NCBI RefSeq assembly: GCF_003255815.1 | Contig: NC_037689.1 | Span: 50,855,355 to 50,919,354 of the forward strand | From: Theropithecus gelada | Taxonomy: Eukaryota > Chordata > Mammalia > Primates > Cercopithecidae | Length of the DNA: 64,000 nucleotides | Direction of reading: 5' to 3' | Part shown: in pieces, positions 24,236-35,865 of the stretch | Numbering within the stretch: the stretch's first letter is position 1 | Layout of the letters: every line of letters begins with the position of its first letter | The notes under the pieces: model-generated | Database searches by the model: none | The model's input: only the letters and a program-made list of their open reading frames with translations | What the model was told of the DNA's origin: nothing | Program-made: the position numbers and the translations under genes

Positions 24236-26015
24236 GGAGACTTTTTAAATGGGGCTAGAAGATATATTGGTTCCAATCGTCAGGGACTTAGGATTTTTGT
24301 TTGTGTATTTAGGCTACTAGGGAGCCATGAAGAGTTTTTTATCAGTAGATTGACAAAAGGAAAGCAATACTCTTGTCAGGTTGTAATGTGTAGAGAGCTT
24401 TAAGTGTAGTTAAACTGCAGGGAAGGACACTATTAGAGTACTGATGGCAGTTCACCTTGAAGACAGTATGGTAACAATAACATAGGAGATGGTAGCATTA
24501 GGAAAATATTCATGATACATTCCAAGGGAAGAATTCATAGCACTTTGGCTTTGATTCCATGTGGAGGAGGAGTATCCTAGATAATTTTAAGGTTTTGAGC
24601 CAATGGATAAGATGAGTGGTAATGACATTACTCAAGAAAAGGCAATTCAAGAAAAAGCATGTTTGACGAGGGATAACAATAGCAACAAAGGCATCAAGTT
24701 GACTCTTAATGAGAACATGCTGTCTTATATCATAGTAAATACTACACACATTCTTTCTGATTTGCACAGTAATTCAGTGTTACTCTTCCATTTGAACCAT
24801 TATGGAAGGTAAGACTCTTGGGGGTTTAGAAACTTGCTTACAGTCCAATAGTTAGGATGTGGCAGAATTTGGATTTTATTCCGAATTTTATGCTGCCTCC
24901 ATTATGCCATTTTAGAGAGGATAAGATGTTAAGATAGAGAAATGATCGAAAAAATATGTGTATATATACACATATACAAACATCCATGTATATAATGTAT
25001 GTGTATATTATTATAGATGTATGAGTGTGTGTGTGTCTGTGTATTTGATGTGTATGAGAAATTGAAACACATTTATGTATGGATATTTAGGAAGTGGTGA
25101 GGAATTTTGAGATGAGGATTCTGCAGTGATATTGGTGTTGGAAATGGGCAATTTATTCGCACATCAAGTTCTAACATTTAAAATGCCCCTGAATTTGTAT
25201 TAAGAAACTTGTCTTGCTAAATCTTCATTCTATCAGATTAATACTAGCCATAGAGCTTGTAAAGGGAATCATTATTCTAACCTTTTGAAAAGTTTTTTTT
25301 TTGTAGCTAAGTTTAAAAAAATGGAATCAGCAAAAGTTTATGGTTGGTTGTCATCCAGAGTGTTTCCATTAAAAAGGTTTTGTGATTATTTTATTCAGTT
25401 ATATTAATAATAAAATTTTTAAATTTATGGTTATTGTGTTCCATCAGATTCTTCTATTTGTGGTGACAGGTAACTTAACACCCTTAAAAATAGCTGTTTA
25501 CAAGATGCCATTCTGTAATGTGGGTTTCTTTCTCTTTTAATGGGAGGTCCTAATGAGCAATGTAATGATCCAGGAAGATGAGCAAAGGGAATTAATAATT
25601 GAAGATTGAGTACAAGAATTGTTCTGTAGTTTATTAAAATAATAAATCATTGAGTATTTTGGAGATAATCATTTCACATTAGAATAGAGAATATGATTGT
25701 ACCAAAAAGGAACATGGGCAATCATTCTGTCTAGCCTTGTAAATTCTTGATCTGCAGCTCTAGAATTTTGGTTCTGACCAGTTAATGCTGACTACATCCA
25801 TTTTTGAATTACATATATAATTTTAAATTGTCCTTCATAGTCTTATGCTTAACAGTGTGTTGCCTTTGAAAGGCATTTCAATTTCAATGTAAGCATTTCT
25901 GAGCTCCTCAAATTGATGGCAAGCTCCTCCTTTAGGGTCAGCGTATGTTTTCTGCAGATTTTTATATCCTTTAAACTGCCTAATGGTGAGCTGAATACAA
26001 AATAAAAAATAATAT
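24236..26015. other. Single-copy stretch with a MIR trace and a microsatellite
   Basis: A plus-strand MIR trace is at about 24745-24900 ('gaaacttgcttacagtcc'). A TA/TG microsatellite is at 24955-25054. No gene. Confidence 0.5.
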
Positions 26016-26018
26016 GTA

Positions 26019-26156
26019 GGCCAGCTACTTCGAAGGCTGAGGCAGAAAGATCACTTGAGCCCAGGAGTTCAAGGCTGCAATGAGCTATGATTGCATCATT
26101 GCACTCCAGCCTGGGTGACAGAGCAAGACGCTGTTTCTAAAAATAAAATAAAATAA
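26019..26156 (+). mobile_element. Alu right-monomer fragment (AluJ/FRAM type)
   Basis: 'ccagctacttcgaaggctga' to 'cactccagcctgggtgac', then a tail of AAAAT units. Only one arm is present. Confidence 0.88.
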
Positions 26157-27340
26157 ACTTAGGGAATTAGATACAGCATCTCTTATGGCATAGAAACATG
26201 AAGATATTTGTTTCTGTCAACTCAGGCTGAAAATCTGATAAAATGGAACAATCTAGTTGACGTTCAGCTCTGGCTATATGACTTCCATTTTCTCACCTAT
26301 AAAATGGTGATAATCAAAGCATTTACCAGTTGTATGTTATCAGAAATTGAATTTTAGGTACTTCTGTGAGCATTTGGAATCTTGTTAATGTTATCATTTT
26401 TCCTAATACCATCATGTGATATATAATACTGAGAACTTGGAAAATACTACCTTGTGTTTTTATACCGAGAAAACTCAAGTATATATAAATAATTAGGGTA
26501 ATTTGAATGAGATAAATTTCAGCAATTAAACAGTTAAAAATTTCACTATTTCTACATTTTTTATGTGCTAAATGAAGACCTAGAAAACTCAATGGGATGA
26601 GAGCAAATACCTAGACATTGTGCCGGATCAGTACAGAAAGATAAATGAGGTAAACATGGACTCTACACTTAGGAAACTTAGAGAATTGACATAAGCACAG
26701 GAAATATAACACACATATCAAAGAAATGTAGAGTCATCAATTATTTGAACAATGTAAAATTTTCATCATATAGCCATCTAGCATTGAATAATTTTAGATG
26801 ATCTCAAGTCTCATTATTGTAAGTCACTTCCCCTTCTCCCACAAATGGCCTTAAATTATTCCACCAACTCTGTATCTTATTACTTCTTTTGTCAAAGCGA
26901 ATATTTGGTAAGTAAAATTTTAAGTAAATTGCTTCAGAATGTCACCATCTTCTTTCAGACTTTTATGTACACTTCAACATTTGAACCTCCTTTTTTTTGT
27001 ACTTAATGGGACTGAAAATATCTGCACTACCTGTATGACACATTGTTATTTGAATGCTTTGAAACTATAAAACACTTTGCAAATACTGAGTGTTATTATT
27101 TTACTCCAGCTAAACAAACAAGGTTGATATAGATGTGTTCAGTGTTGCTGACTGACAGCAAAACATGTTAGTTCAGCAAGAGATATTCTGTATATATTCT
27201 ATGAAAATACTCACTGATGAACTTTCCATTAATAAAACTAATCACTTGATAAAGAGGATATTATTTGTTTCTTCTTCTATCCCATATTTTTACAAATTTA
27301 GGCATATGAACTACAGGCATATGAAAACCCAGGTTTTACA
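26157..27340. other. Single-copy stretch with a MIR trace
   Basis: About 26240-26330 ('cttccattttctcacctata') resembles an antisense MIR. No gene. Confidence 0.45.
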
Positions 27341-27355
27341 GTGAAAACTGTAGAT

Positions 27356-27674
27356 CAGTGGCCCCCAACCTTTTTGGCACAAGGGACCAGTTTTGTGGAA
27401 GATAATTTTTCCATGGACAGATGATGGGGTGGGGGGCAGGTGGAATAGCATTAGTTAGATTCTCATAAGGAGCATGCAACCTAGATCCCTTGCATGCACA
27501 GTTTACAATATGGTTCATGCTTCTGTGAGAATCTAATGCTACTGCTGATCTGACAAGAGGCAGAGACCAGGCGGTAATGCTTGCTTGCCTGCCACTCACC
27601 TCCTGCTCTGTAGCCCAGTTCTTAACAGGCCATAGACTACTACCAGTCCACAGCCTGGGGGTCGGGGAACCCTG
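27356..27674 (+). mobile_element. MER1B-type hAT-Charlie element
   Basis: It starts 'cagtggcccccaaccttttt' and ends 'gtcggggaaccctg'. Internal 'gttagattctcataaggag' and 'gtgagaatctaatgct' form inverted arms. It is flanked by the 8-bp duplication ctgtagat (27348-27355) and ctgtggat (27675-27682). It is non-autonomous. Confidence 0.93.
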
Positions 27675-27844
27675 CTGTGGATTCTTGCTTCATTCTCTCA
27701 TATTTTACCATGTTTTAAGAAGAGTTAGGGAAGATTATAGGTCTAGGCAATATAATGTAATGGCAAGTCCTCAGGTTCCAAAGTCGTAGATTTCCCTTTG
27801 TATCTTGGCCCCAACACTAATAATGTTTCTTTAGAAAAGTTGCG

Positions 27845-28010
27845 TAAAAAAACCATTTATTGAATGCCTGTAACATGTCAGGTACTGTTGCATATACTTT
27901 ACATGTATGGGTTATTTACTATTCCCAGAAACACTAGAAGTACCTTATTATTATTGTTTGTATTTGATAGATTAGGTAGCTCAGGTGTTAAAGAGATTTG
28001 ATCCCAACAG
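27845..28010 (+). mobile_element. MIR-type SINE remnant
   Basis: 'ccatttattgaatgcctgta', 'gtcaggtactgttgcatata' and 'agaagtaccttattattatt' follow the MIR core. Ancient tRNA-derived SINE with diffuse edges. Confidence 0.65.
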
Positions 28011-28890
28011 TGTTTTCTAGAGCCTGTTATTTTTTTACACCATGCTTCTCAGGCTCTGTTTATTATCTATAATGAGATTAAAAGATTATCTACTTTATCA
28101 GTTTTTGAGAATTAAATGAGACAATAGGTGATTAATAAATTACAATTCAACAGCACCTGTAAATGCTTTCGATATATGCCAAACATCTGTTGCGCAACAT
28201 ATTCATTTTTTTCAACTTGGGTAGCAGTGTTAAAACTAGCATAGCTTCTACATAGTGAAAAAGAAAAAAAAAGAATATATATATATGCGCTTGTTAATTT
28301 GAAATAGCTAATAAAGAACTAAGTGAAATCAGCTACTTATAAGTAGAATGAAAACATTAAAGCTAAGTACAATTTAAGAGGATGTAGTGCATTTTGATGG
28401 GCTGATTGTTGGTGTGGAAGAGACTATATTTCTTCACTACTAATATTCACTGTTAAATTGGATTAAGTTCCTAATTTTAGTCAGTCAAGCACATAAAACC
28501 TAGAATAACCACAGAGAGTGGGAGCAAATGTAGCCTACACCTTGGTCCCCAGCATCCCTAAGGAGGGCACATAACTCCCAGAAACACTGTCTCCCCATTC
28601 TTAGGTCAATTCTTGCTGGGACACTGGCTATTTATTCTCCCAGCTTACATCATCATTCAGGAAGTTGTAAATGACAATCTATGAACATGCATTCAAAGGG
28701 AATGGTTACAAGCTCAGAATCAACCAGGGTCACATCTTCATTTGGGTTTAACATATTCAAGAACTAGTGTACCCTAAGCCTAAAAGTAGAGACTACCTCC
28801 AGCGCTCTAGCCCAGAATAGCTGTGTATTGTCAAGCCCTAACAGTTTATGAATAGATGCTCTGCATGTGTTCTTTAGAACTGTGTGTTTG
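28011..28890. other. Single-copy stretch
   Basis: A short (AT)n run lies at 28275-28286. The part from 28480 to 28880 is less AT-rich than its surroundings and matches nothing I know. No gene. Confidence 0.45.
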
Positions 28891-29045
28891 AAACTTTAAT
28901 TTGTGTAGGAAGCACCTGCAGAGATTGTTAAGGAGATGGTGATCTGCTTGGCCTGACGTGGGGAGTGGGTTTTCTGCATATCCACCAGATTATCAGAGGA
29001 TGCCCATGCAGCTGGTCGATGGACCAAACTTGGAATACCAAGCCT
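28891..29045 (-). mobile_element. MER5A-type hAT relic
   Basis: 'ctttaatttgtgtaggaagc', 'cctgcagagattgttaagg' and 'ggtcgatggaccaaacttgg' follow antisense MER5A. Diverged. Confidence 0.6.
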
Positions 29046-30080
29046 GTAAAGCACAGATGATGCATTACATAGGTGAGCTTCACACATTTGTAAGGAATTT
29101 TTAAGATAAATATTGTCAGATACCCAGAGCCAGATGACTGTAGTTTTAATCTGTGTGCTGCTCTGTTTTTAAAATTAACAGTTCTATTCCAGGGACCTTT
29201 TATTAATTATAATTTAGATCTGGAATGACTTTTTTTTCTAAATGGCTCCCAGTGTAATGACTGCGTCTTCAGATTCAGCAGCCATGTTTTCATTATCCTT
29301 TGAATCACAGAGTATAATTGTGCATTAGAGTTTGGGGCTTGTTTTTCCCTACTAAAAAAAACTCCTTTTCCTTGAGTCCTCTCTGATAAATTTCATTATT
29401 TTTTCCACTATGGAATAATAGTACTTCACTTTTGAAGCATGGGCCCAAGATCATAACCTCATTTTAATGTATTTTAACTGGGACTTCATTGCCTGAGGGA
29501 AGATGGATTATTAGTGACATGTGTCTTGCTTCTCGATACAGAAAAGATAATATAAAAGCAGTGTTTCTACTATATCTTAAAAAACAGTTTCATATATGCT
29601 AATTTGCTTTAATGATATTGTAGCCAAGGAAAATATTGTACTACTCATTTACCTTTATTTTTATATATTTTTCAACCTAAATGATAATTCTGGAGATTTT
29701 CATTTGCCTTATCTTGAAATCAAATTAAATCATTCTTTTGTGATATGATACGCGATTTGTGACATTTTGAGCCAACAGTATATTAAGATTTAATTTTCAG
29801 ATCATTATAGACCTGGTGCTTAAACAAAATTTATTGAGACTAAGTAACTCTGATTACAATGATTGTGGGCTGGTGGTTCAAGTACAAGTGATTCTTAGTA
29901 GGGGAGAAGACAGAGCATGTAATTGAACTTATCTCTGGATTTTTGAAAGATTAAGGCAATACCTGTTCTTCCAACCCCTTACTGGCTCCACATTTCAAAC
30001 ACACTATACCTGAGTTGGAAATATCAGCAAATGTGTTTCTAGATAGATATGTGAAAATAAAGAATTATTGACTTACTGTG
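29046..30080. other. AT-rich single-copy stretch
   Basis: No gene or repeat recognised. Confidence 0.45.
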
Positions 30081-30084
30081 TTTT

Positions 30085-30210
30085 TTAAAATTGTGGTATA
30101 CCATACATAACATTACTGCTTTAAACATTTTAAGTGTACAGTTCTGTGGCATTAAGTCCATTCACACTGTTGTGCAGCCATCATCACCAGCCATGTGTAG
30201 AACTGAGTTA
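30085..30210 (-). mobile_element. L1ME-type 3' end, antisense
   Basis: 'attgtggtataccatacata', 'aagtgtacagttctgtggca' and 'gttgtgcagccatcatcacc' are the standard antisense L1ME 3' landmarks. Confidence 0.75.
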
Positions 30211-31835
30211 CTATTTCTTAAGATGTATTTTTTTCACTCAGATTCTTCTGAGTTTGTTACTGATGTCTAATTAAATGTATACTTATTTTTATATGTATGA
30301 GGTTACTTTTTAAATGGGAAAGTTGAGCTCCATCTGCCTGAGGGCACAGTAAAAATTTAACTTTCAAAAATGTAATTCCTGTTTTGCTGTTGTTGTTCCT
30401 CATGATTTCCTTTTTATATGACTATTTTCTTTAAACATATTGACAGTGAATTTGACAAGCTGTCACTTCTGGCAAATGCCACTTTTTCCATTAGTAATTT
30501 CCTTCTTTCAAGAAACAATATTAGTCGCTATATCTTATTATATTTCTCCTTTTAACACTGGTAATATAAAAATTTTTTAACTAATAGTTCTCACACAAAA
30601 GTATCATACTGACACAAAAATTAGAGGACCAGAGGCATTTACTCAGAAAAATCAAACTCTTTTTCTTAGTAATGACAGTGACCCAACCAATAAAAGAAAT
30701 TGAAAAAATGACAAAATGAATGCATTTTTAGCTGAAATGAATGCCACCAATAACATTTTGGGAATTTGTATTTATAAGGCCCAATGCTCCCATGTAAGAT
30801 TAGTTTTTCAAGATACTTTACAGGGCTAGGATATTAAAGTATTTGTTTCTCTATTGGAGCAGCTCTTTCAACAAGTTGCAGGACTAATCACACCCCTTTG
30901 CCAATTGCAGTTGAGATAGGCTCTGGGAAGGCAAAGTACAGGATGCCATGCAAGTGAAAACAGAAGTGATTAATGTTATGGATAGATGAAGGAAATTTCT
31001 CTGAACTTCAGAAGTGAGACTTGTTGCTAAATAGGTGTTTGGTATATGAAAACTCAGGATGAAGCATTCCTGCTAAAGAGAAAGGCCTGACTGAAAGCTC
31101 TGAGCTGGGAACGCAGCAGAGGGAAGCCTACCTTGGAAGGAGGGATTGGTGTTGCAAAGTGATGGAGAACATAGGTTGTAGGTCATGTGAAACCTTGTAG
31201 GGGGTTTGAGCTTCTTGAAGCCTGTGAATGCAATGAGAAGCCACTGAAAGGGTTTTAACAGGAAATTAACATTGTTTCTAATTTTTATTTTTAGTAAAAT
31301 AACTTGCTACTAAGTGGTGAATGGGAGACAAGAATGTCTATGAGGCTAAAGGCTGTTCCTGCTGAAGCCCCAAAATACTTATTTACTCTTTCTTGGTGTA
31401 AATGAGATGAAAGATACTGCAGGAACACCACATGTGTTCAATAACTGCGGGAGTGATATACTTGCCTACGGGGACATGAACAGTACTTGAACAGCTGTTA
31501 ATGTCTGTTGCCCTTAGGAAATTTATTTCATCAAGCATACAGTGTTTCAACCCTTATTAACTTATTTCATAAGGCATAATATATCTGACTGTGATCTGTT
31601 CACCTAATGCTACTCTGCTCTTTGCATGAGCATGGGACAATCAATTTCTCTCTGTAGTTATAGTTTATAAATGTGCAATTACAGACGTTTATCATATCTC
31701 TGAAAATGTCTCTGCTCCCATAAAATTAACGTCATCTCCTTAAAAAGATGCTTACAATATATGCTGGATTATAGTTACTGTTAAAATGTATTCGGAAACA
31801 AAAATAGAATTGAAAACTATAGAGGAATTTTTTTA
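30211..31835. other. Single-copy stretch with one unnamed ancient repeat
   Basis: About 31090-31270 ('ggtcatgtgaaaccttgtag', 'gagaagccactgaaagggtt') resembles a common ancient interspersed repeat, related to the piece around 17.9-18.6 kb. No gene. Confidence 0.45.
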
Positions 31836-31839
31836 AAGC

Positions 31840-32058
31840 ATAGGCTTTGGAATCAAACTTGTGTTTGAATTCCAGTTCTGCCACTTCCCAGCCCTTTGCA
31901 CTTGAGTAAGGTACTTAGCCCTTGTGAACCTCAGTGTTTCATCTGGAAATAAGCATAATAACATCTACTTTATGAAGTTGTTGGTTATTTAAAACCATCT
32001 ATGAAAAATGGTTAGACCAGTGACTGACACATATGCATTCCGTAAGTGATAGATACAT
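31840..32058 (-). mobile_element. MIR-type SINE, antisense
   Basis: 'gctttggaatcaaacttgtg', 'tccagttctgccacttccca' and 'gaacctcagtgtttcatct' follow the reverse MIR almost end to end. Confidence 0.8.
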
Positions 32059-33528
32059 AAATAATATACATAAAAAATGAATGCTATAGCTGACAAATGA
32101 GCTTAAAAAGTCTATAATGCAAATTATTTTTATAAAGTATAAAATCCATGTGACCATATAATATACTAGGACAAGAATGCCTGTTAGATTTCAGATTCAA
32201 GACAACACACTAAGTTTAAATGTATTTATTTTTGCTAGGTTAGCTTTATGTATTTGCTTGAATAATTATTTAAATTTGTCTGATTGTACTATGGACTGGC
32301 AGGCAATAAATTTCATTATCTAGTGTTAAAATGTGAAGTGAAGACAGCTCAAAGTTCATTTAATTCTCATGCCTTATCTTTCTTGGGGATACAATGTACA
32401 ACATCAGATAATTCTTTTGCCTTCTTTTCTTTTGTGCATCCAGTAACAGTTACATCATTTTTTTTTTCTGAATCAGCCTTTTCACAAAACCATTATGTGA
32501 TAAGCTCTTGTCTTGGAAAACCTCAACAGCTTCCTCAACACCTATATTTTAAATCCTGCTTAAATGAGATTAAAATACAGCACTCTGTTAAGCTGTAAAA
32601 CTGGCTTTTTGCTTTTCAGTGGAGTGTTGGTTTGAATGTGTCATTTGACCTATATTGCTGCTCTGAATCTTCCTTGGTTGCCCCAATGATGACAGTTTCA
32701 ATGGTGTGGGTGTTTGCAGCAGAGTTGTTCCTAATAAGGAAGTAATGCTATTGTCTTTCAGACATCATTCAGCCTGAAAAGTACTATTTTTCCCACCTAG
32801 AGCTATAAATGTCTGTAAAATCTTTTCTTCTTCTGGTAGCATTTGCAGCAGCAGCAGGAAAGAAAAATAGTCCTAGTCGATTTGCAGCTTTTGTAGTTTT
32901 GGGGTGTTGTGGATTCACTCACCCTTCTTCAAAAGTTGTATACAAAGAGTTGATAGCTAAATGGTGACTGAAGTACTTGATTTATTAGTGTCTGGCAGTC
33001 ATCCAGTATGTACTAGAATACAAGACTCTCCGTCAACAATAGCTGCATAAAGAGTAAACTGCTCTGCCTGGACCTAAAATAAGGCCTTCTGCTGTCTGCC
33101 TGTTAATTGAAGACAAATGGGCCGGGAGTGGCTGATGATAAAACACAAAGAATAGGCAATTGTCATGCACACAGAGGCACTACCTGTGCCTCTTTGAGAA
33201 ACAGACATCCCCTGACCTGGTTCTTACTTTGAGAGAAGCTATCCCAGCCCAGTAATACATTTTAGTTCCTTGCATGTGTAATTATGGCCATTGAAAAATA
33301 GGATACTACCTTTTTATTGGGTCAGGTAAGAAGATGGAGGAGGAGGGAGAGCAAAGTGCCCTACTTGAGGGTGGGATTGAGTTTAGATTGTAAAGAGAAG
33401 AGCAGAAAGCTTCCTTCTTACACAGATGAAGGTTCTGTCGATTCATCTAGAAAAATGAGTAAAAATAAGAAAAAAAAAAGGAGTGGAACTGTAGTTTCTA
33501 AAGTCTGTGGAGCTGGGATAAATGGTAG
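32059..33528. other. Repeat-poor single-copy stretch
   Basis: No transposon recognised over about 1.4 kb. 32600-33320 is less AT-rich than the surroundings and contains a short CAG run (about 32846-32857). No open frame with a recognisable product. Confidence 0.5.
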
Positions 33529-33706
33529 TTATAAAGACTAAGTGTGAACACTCATAGTTCTTTAATTTGATTGTATTACCACTTAATTCAAAGTTTTGGA
33601 GGAAATAGCCATTACATTAGATGGCACATTAATTTTAAGAAGCAACCCAATTTTCAAAATGTTAAAATGGAAAAGAAAGCTAAAGGGTGATTGTTAGAAC
33701 AAGCAT
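33529..33706 (+). repeat. Donor-like copy of a 178-bp local duplication
   Basis: This segment ('ttataaagactaagtgtgaa' to 'gttagaacaagcat') recurs at 36010-36188. By hand alignment about 16 positions differ, or roughly 91 percent identity. It lies in single-copy sequence with no Alu around it, so I take it as the donor. Confidence 0.88.
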
Positions 33707-34363
33707 CTCCAAATACTCTGTGTGAAGGCATTTTAATTTCATGCTATTGCAAAGTTAAACTCAAAAATGTTTCAAATTACTGGGTGTTATATACCCTTCT
33801 GGTGGAAGCCACATTTTCTCTTTCCTTTCCTTCCCTGTCTACCCTCCCTCTTCCCCCACTCCCCAAATCTATCAGTAAAGGCCACCTTGCTGTGGGGAGC
33901 TAGCTGAAAGAGACCATCTGCCTTAGGAATAAGCCTGCACTAGATTCAAACTACAAAGAAGCAGGTTGGGGGAAAGAGGAGGTGAGGATTTCAAGTCAAG
34001 AAAGCATTATCCTGCCTACTCTGGCAAAGTGATCTGCCAGCAGCCTATTTGGATTTAAACTGTGAGTTTAATTCTTTCCATTTAATACTTTTTTGTTGAC
34101 TTTATAAACCCAAAAAATAAAGGAACACCCATGGCACTGCTGGAAAGAGATAACTGGTTTGTGAGGAACCTGTAGGCATTTTAGCCACTAACCAATGTAT
34201 CAAAGTGGGCACAACTAACACAGGTTAACAGTTTACCCAAAGTAAGAAGCTTGGTTTGGAGTGAACAGCCCTTGTACTTTTGAGATTTTATTTTATGATC
34301 TTGTGAATTGATGTTCTGTGGGGAAAACTTACCTTAGTTTTAATATAATGGTCAATGACTAAG
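33707..34363. other. Single-copy stretch
   Basis: A pyrimidine-rich run lies at 33818-33870. No gene. Confidence 0.45.
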
Positions 34364-34379
34364 AAATATCAAGGAGTTG

Positions 34380-34702
34380 GGCTGGGTGCGGTAGCTCTCA
34401 CCTGTAATCCCAGCACTTTGGGAGGCTGAGGCAGACGGATCACGGGGTCAGGAGATTGAGACCATCCTGGCCAACATGGTGAAACCCCATCTCTACTAAA
34501 AATACGAAAGTTAGCTGGGTGTGGTGGCACGCACCTGTAATCCCAGCTACTCAGGAGGCTGAGGCAGGAGAATCGCTTGAACCCGGGAGGCAGAGATTGT
34601 GGTAAGCCAAGATCACAGTGAGCTGAGATCACGTCACTGCACTTCAGCCTGGCAACAAAGCGAGACTCCATCTCAAAATAAATAAATACATAAATGAGAA
34701 AT
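34380..34702 (+). mobile_element. AluS-type element
   Basis: Full-length plus-strand Alu with a tail of AAAT units. Flanks aaatatcaaggagttg (34364-34379) and aaaaatcaaggagttg (34703-34718). The right arm has a 16-bp near-tandem duplication (34601-34616 and 34617-34632, both ending gagatcac or caagatcac). Confidence 0.95.
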
Positions 34703-34858
34703 AAAAATCAAGGAGTTGCTTTTTTGTTTTCTATCTTCAATTTCCCCCCACTTCCATGGTTCCAGTTGTAGGCTGGGGGAGGTCCCCAAATGCCAGTGGG
34801 ACCAAGACACCATCCTGTGTTCAGGCTCTTGACACCATTGCAAGAAGGTATTCAAAGA

Positions 34859-35290
34859 TGAACCAGAAAATAGTGAATTTACAGAGATTTATTTAAAAGT
34901 AAAATGTATACACTTAAGAAAGGGCAGTGGAGACATATTTGAGAGAAAGTTGCCCAATGGAGTTTGGGGTTTCTACCTTTATAGGTTTCTTTAACCAAAG
35001 GGTGCAATATTTATGAAGATTCCTGGAAAGAGCTGGAGATGTCTCAGAACGGTGGTGCCACCCATTTTTACACCAAATATGGGTGATCCTGGAACTGTCA
35101 TGGCAGTGGTGGGTGTGTGTTTACTATGCTAATAAGTATATAAAAAGGTTCTAGGTGAAACCTAGGTCACATCCAGGGCCATGTTGGGTCCAGTCGGTCT
35201 TAGCCAGCTTGGCCCACAACCTAGTTTTTCAGGGTCTTATCAACCCCTAGCTTATGCAGCTATTTCAACGGTTACCTTTTGCTAGTCATG
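34859..35290 (-). mobile_element. Probable retroviral-type solo LTR, family not assigned
   Basis: On the minus strand the order is GC-richer U3-like sequence, a TATAAA box (complement of 34978-34983) and an AATAAA signal (complement of 34888-34893) about 90 bp downstream, which is the layout of an ERV1 LTR. No internal retroviral genes are present. Ends and target duplication are not clear. Confidence 0.5.
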
Positions 35291-35474
35291 TGAACTGCTC
35301 CCTGGAATTTTCTATTCTCCTGTAACTGCCTTGTATTACTTCTGTCTCACAAATAGTCAAGAATGTAATGGCAAACAAACCAAACAAATTTAGAGGGAAA
35401 GTATAATGAACCCATATATAGTCATTACGCATCTTCAACAATTTTTTTCCATTTAAATAAATGTGTTCTTTTCT

Positions 35475-35776
35475 TTCTTTCTTTTTTTTTTTTCTTTGAG
35501 ACAGAGTCTGACTGTCGCCTAGGCTGGAGTGCAATGGTGCAATCTTAGCTCACTGCAACCTCTGCCTCCCGGGTTCAAGTGATTCTCCTGCCTCAGCCTC
35601 CCGAGTAGCTGGGATTATAGGTGCACACCACCGTGCCTGGCTAAATTTTGTATTTTTAGTAGACACGGGGTTTCACCATATTGGTCAGGCTGGTCTTGCA
35701 CTCCTGACCTTGTGATCTGTCTGCCTCGGCCTCCCAAAGTGCTAGGATTACAGGCGTGAGCCACCATGCCTGGCCT
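35475..35776 (-). mobile_element. AluS-type element
   Basis: Full-length reverse Alu with a T/C tail, ending 'gagccaccatgcctggcc'. The flanks 'atgtgttcttttctttc' and 'gatgttttctttctttc' suggest the target duplication, blurred by the pyrimidine run. Confidence 0.93.
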
Positions 35777-35820
35777 GATGTTTTCTTTCTTTCTTTTATT
35801 TCAAAATCTTTTTCTTCCTC

Positions 35821-35861
35821 GTTTTTTTTTGTTTGTTTGTTTGTTTGTTTTTTTTTGTTTT
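35821..35861 (+). repeat. (GTTT)n and T-tract simple repeat
   Basis: Five GTTT units between T tracts, directly between two oppositely oriented Alus. Confidence 0.85.
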
Positions 35862-35865
35862 AAAC

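Noticed and set aside
32284..32598. 104-codon plus-strand open frame
   Set aside because: Composition is low-complexity in places, with no domain; no support as a gene.
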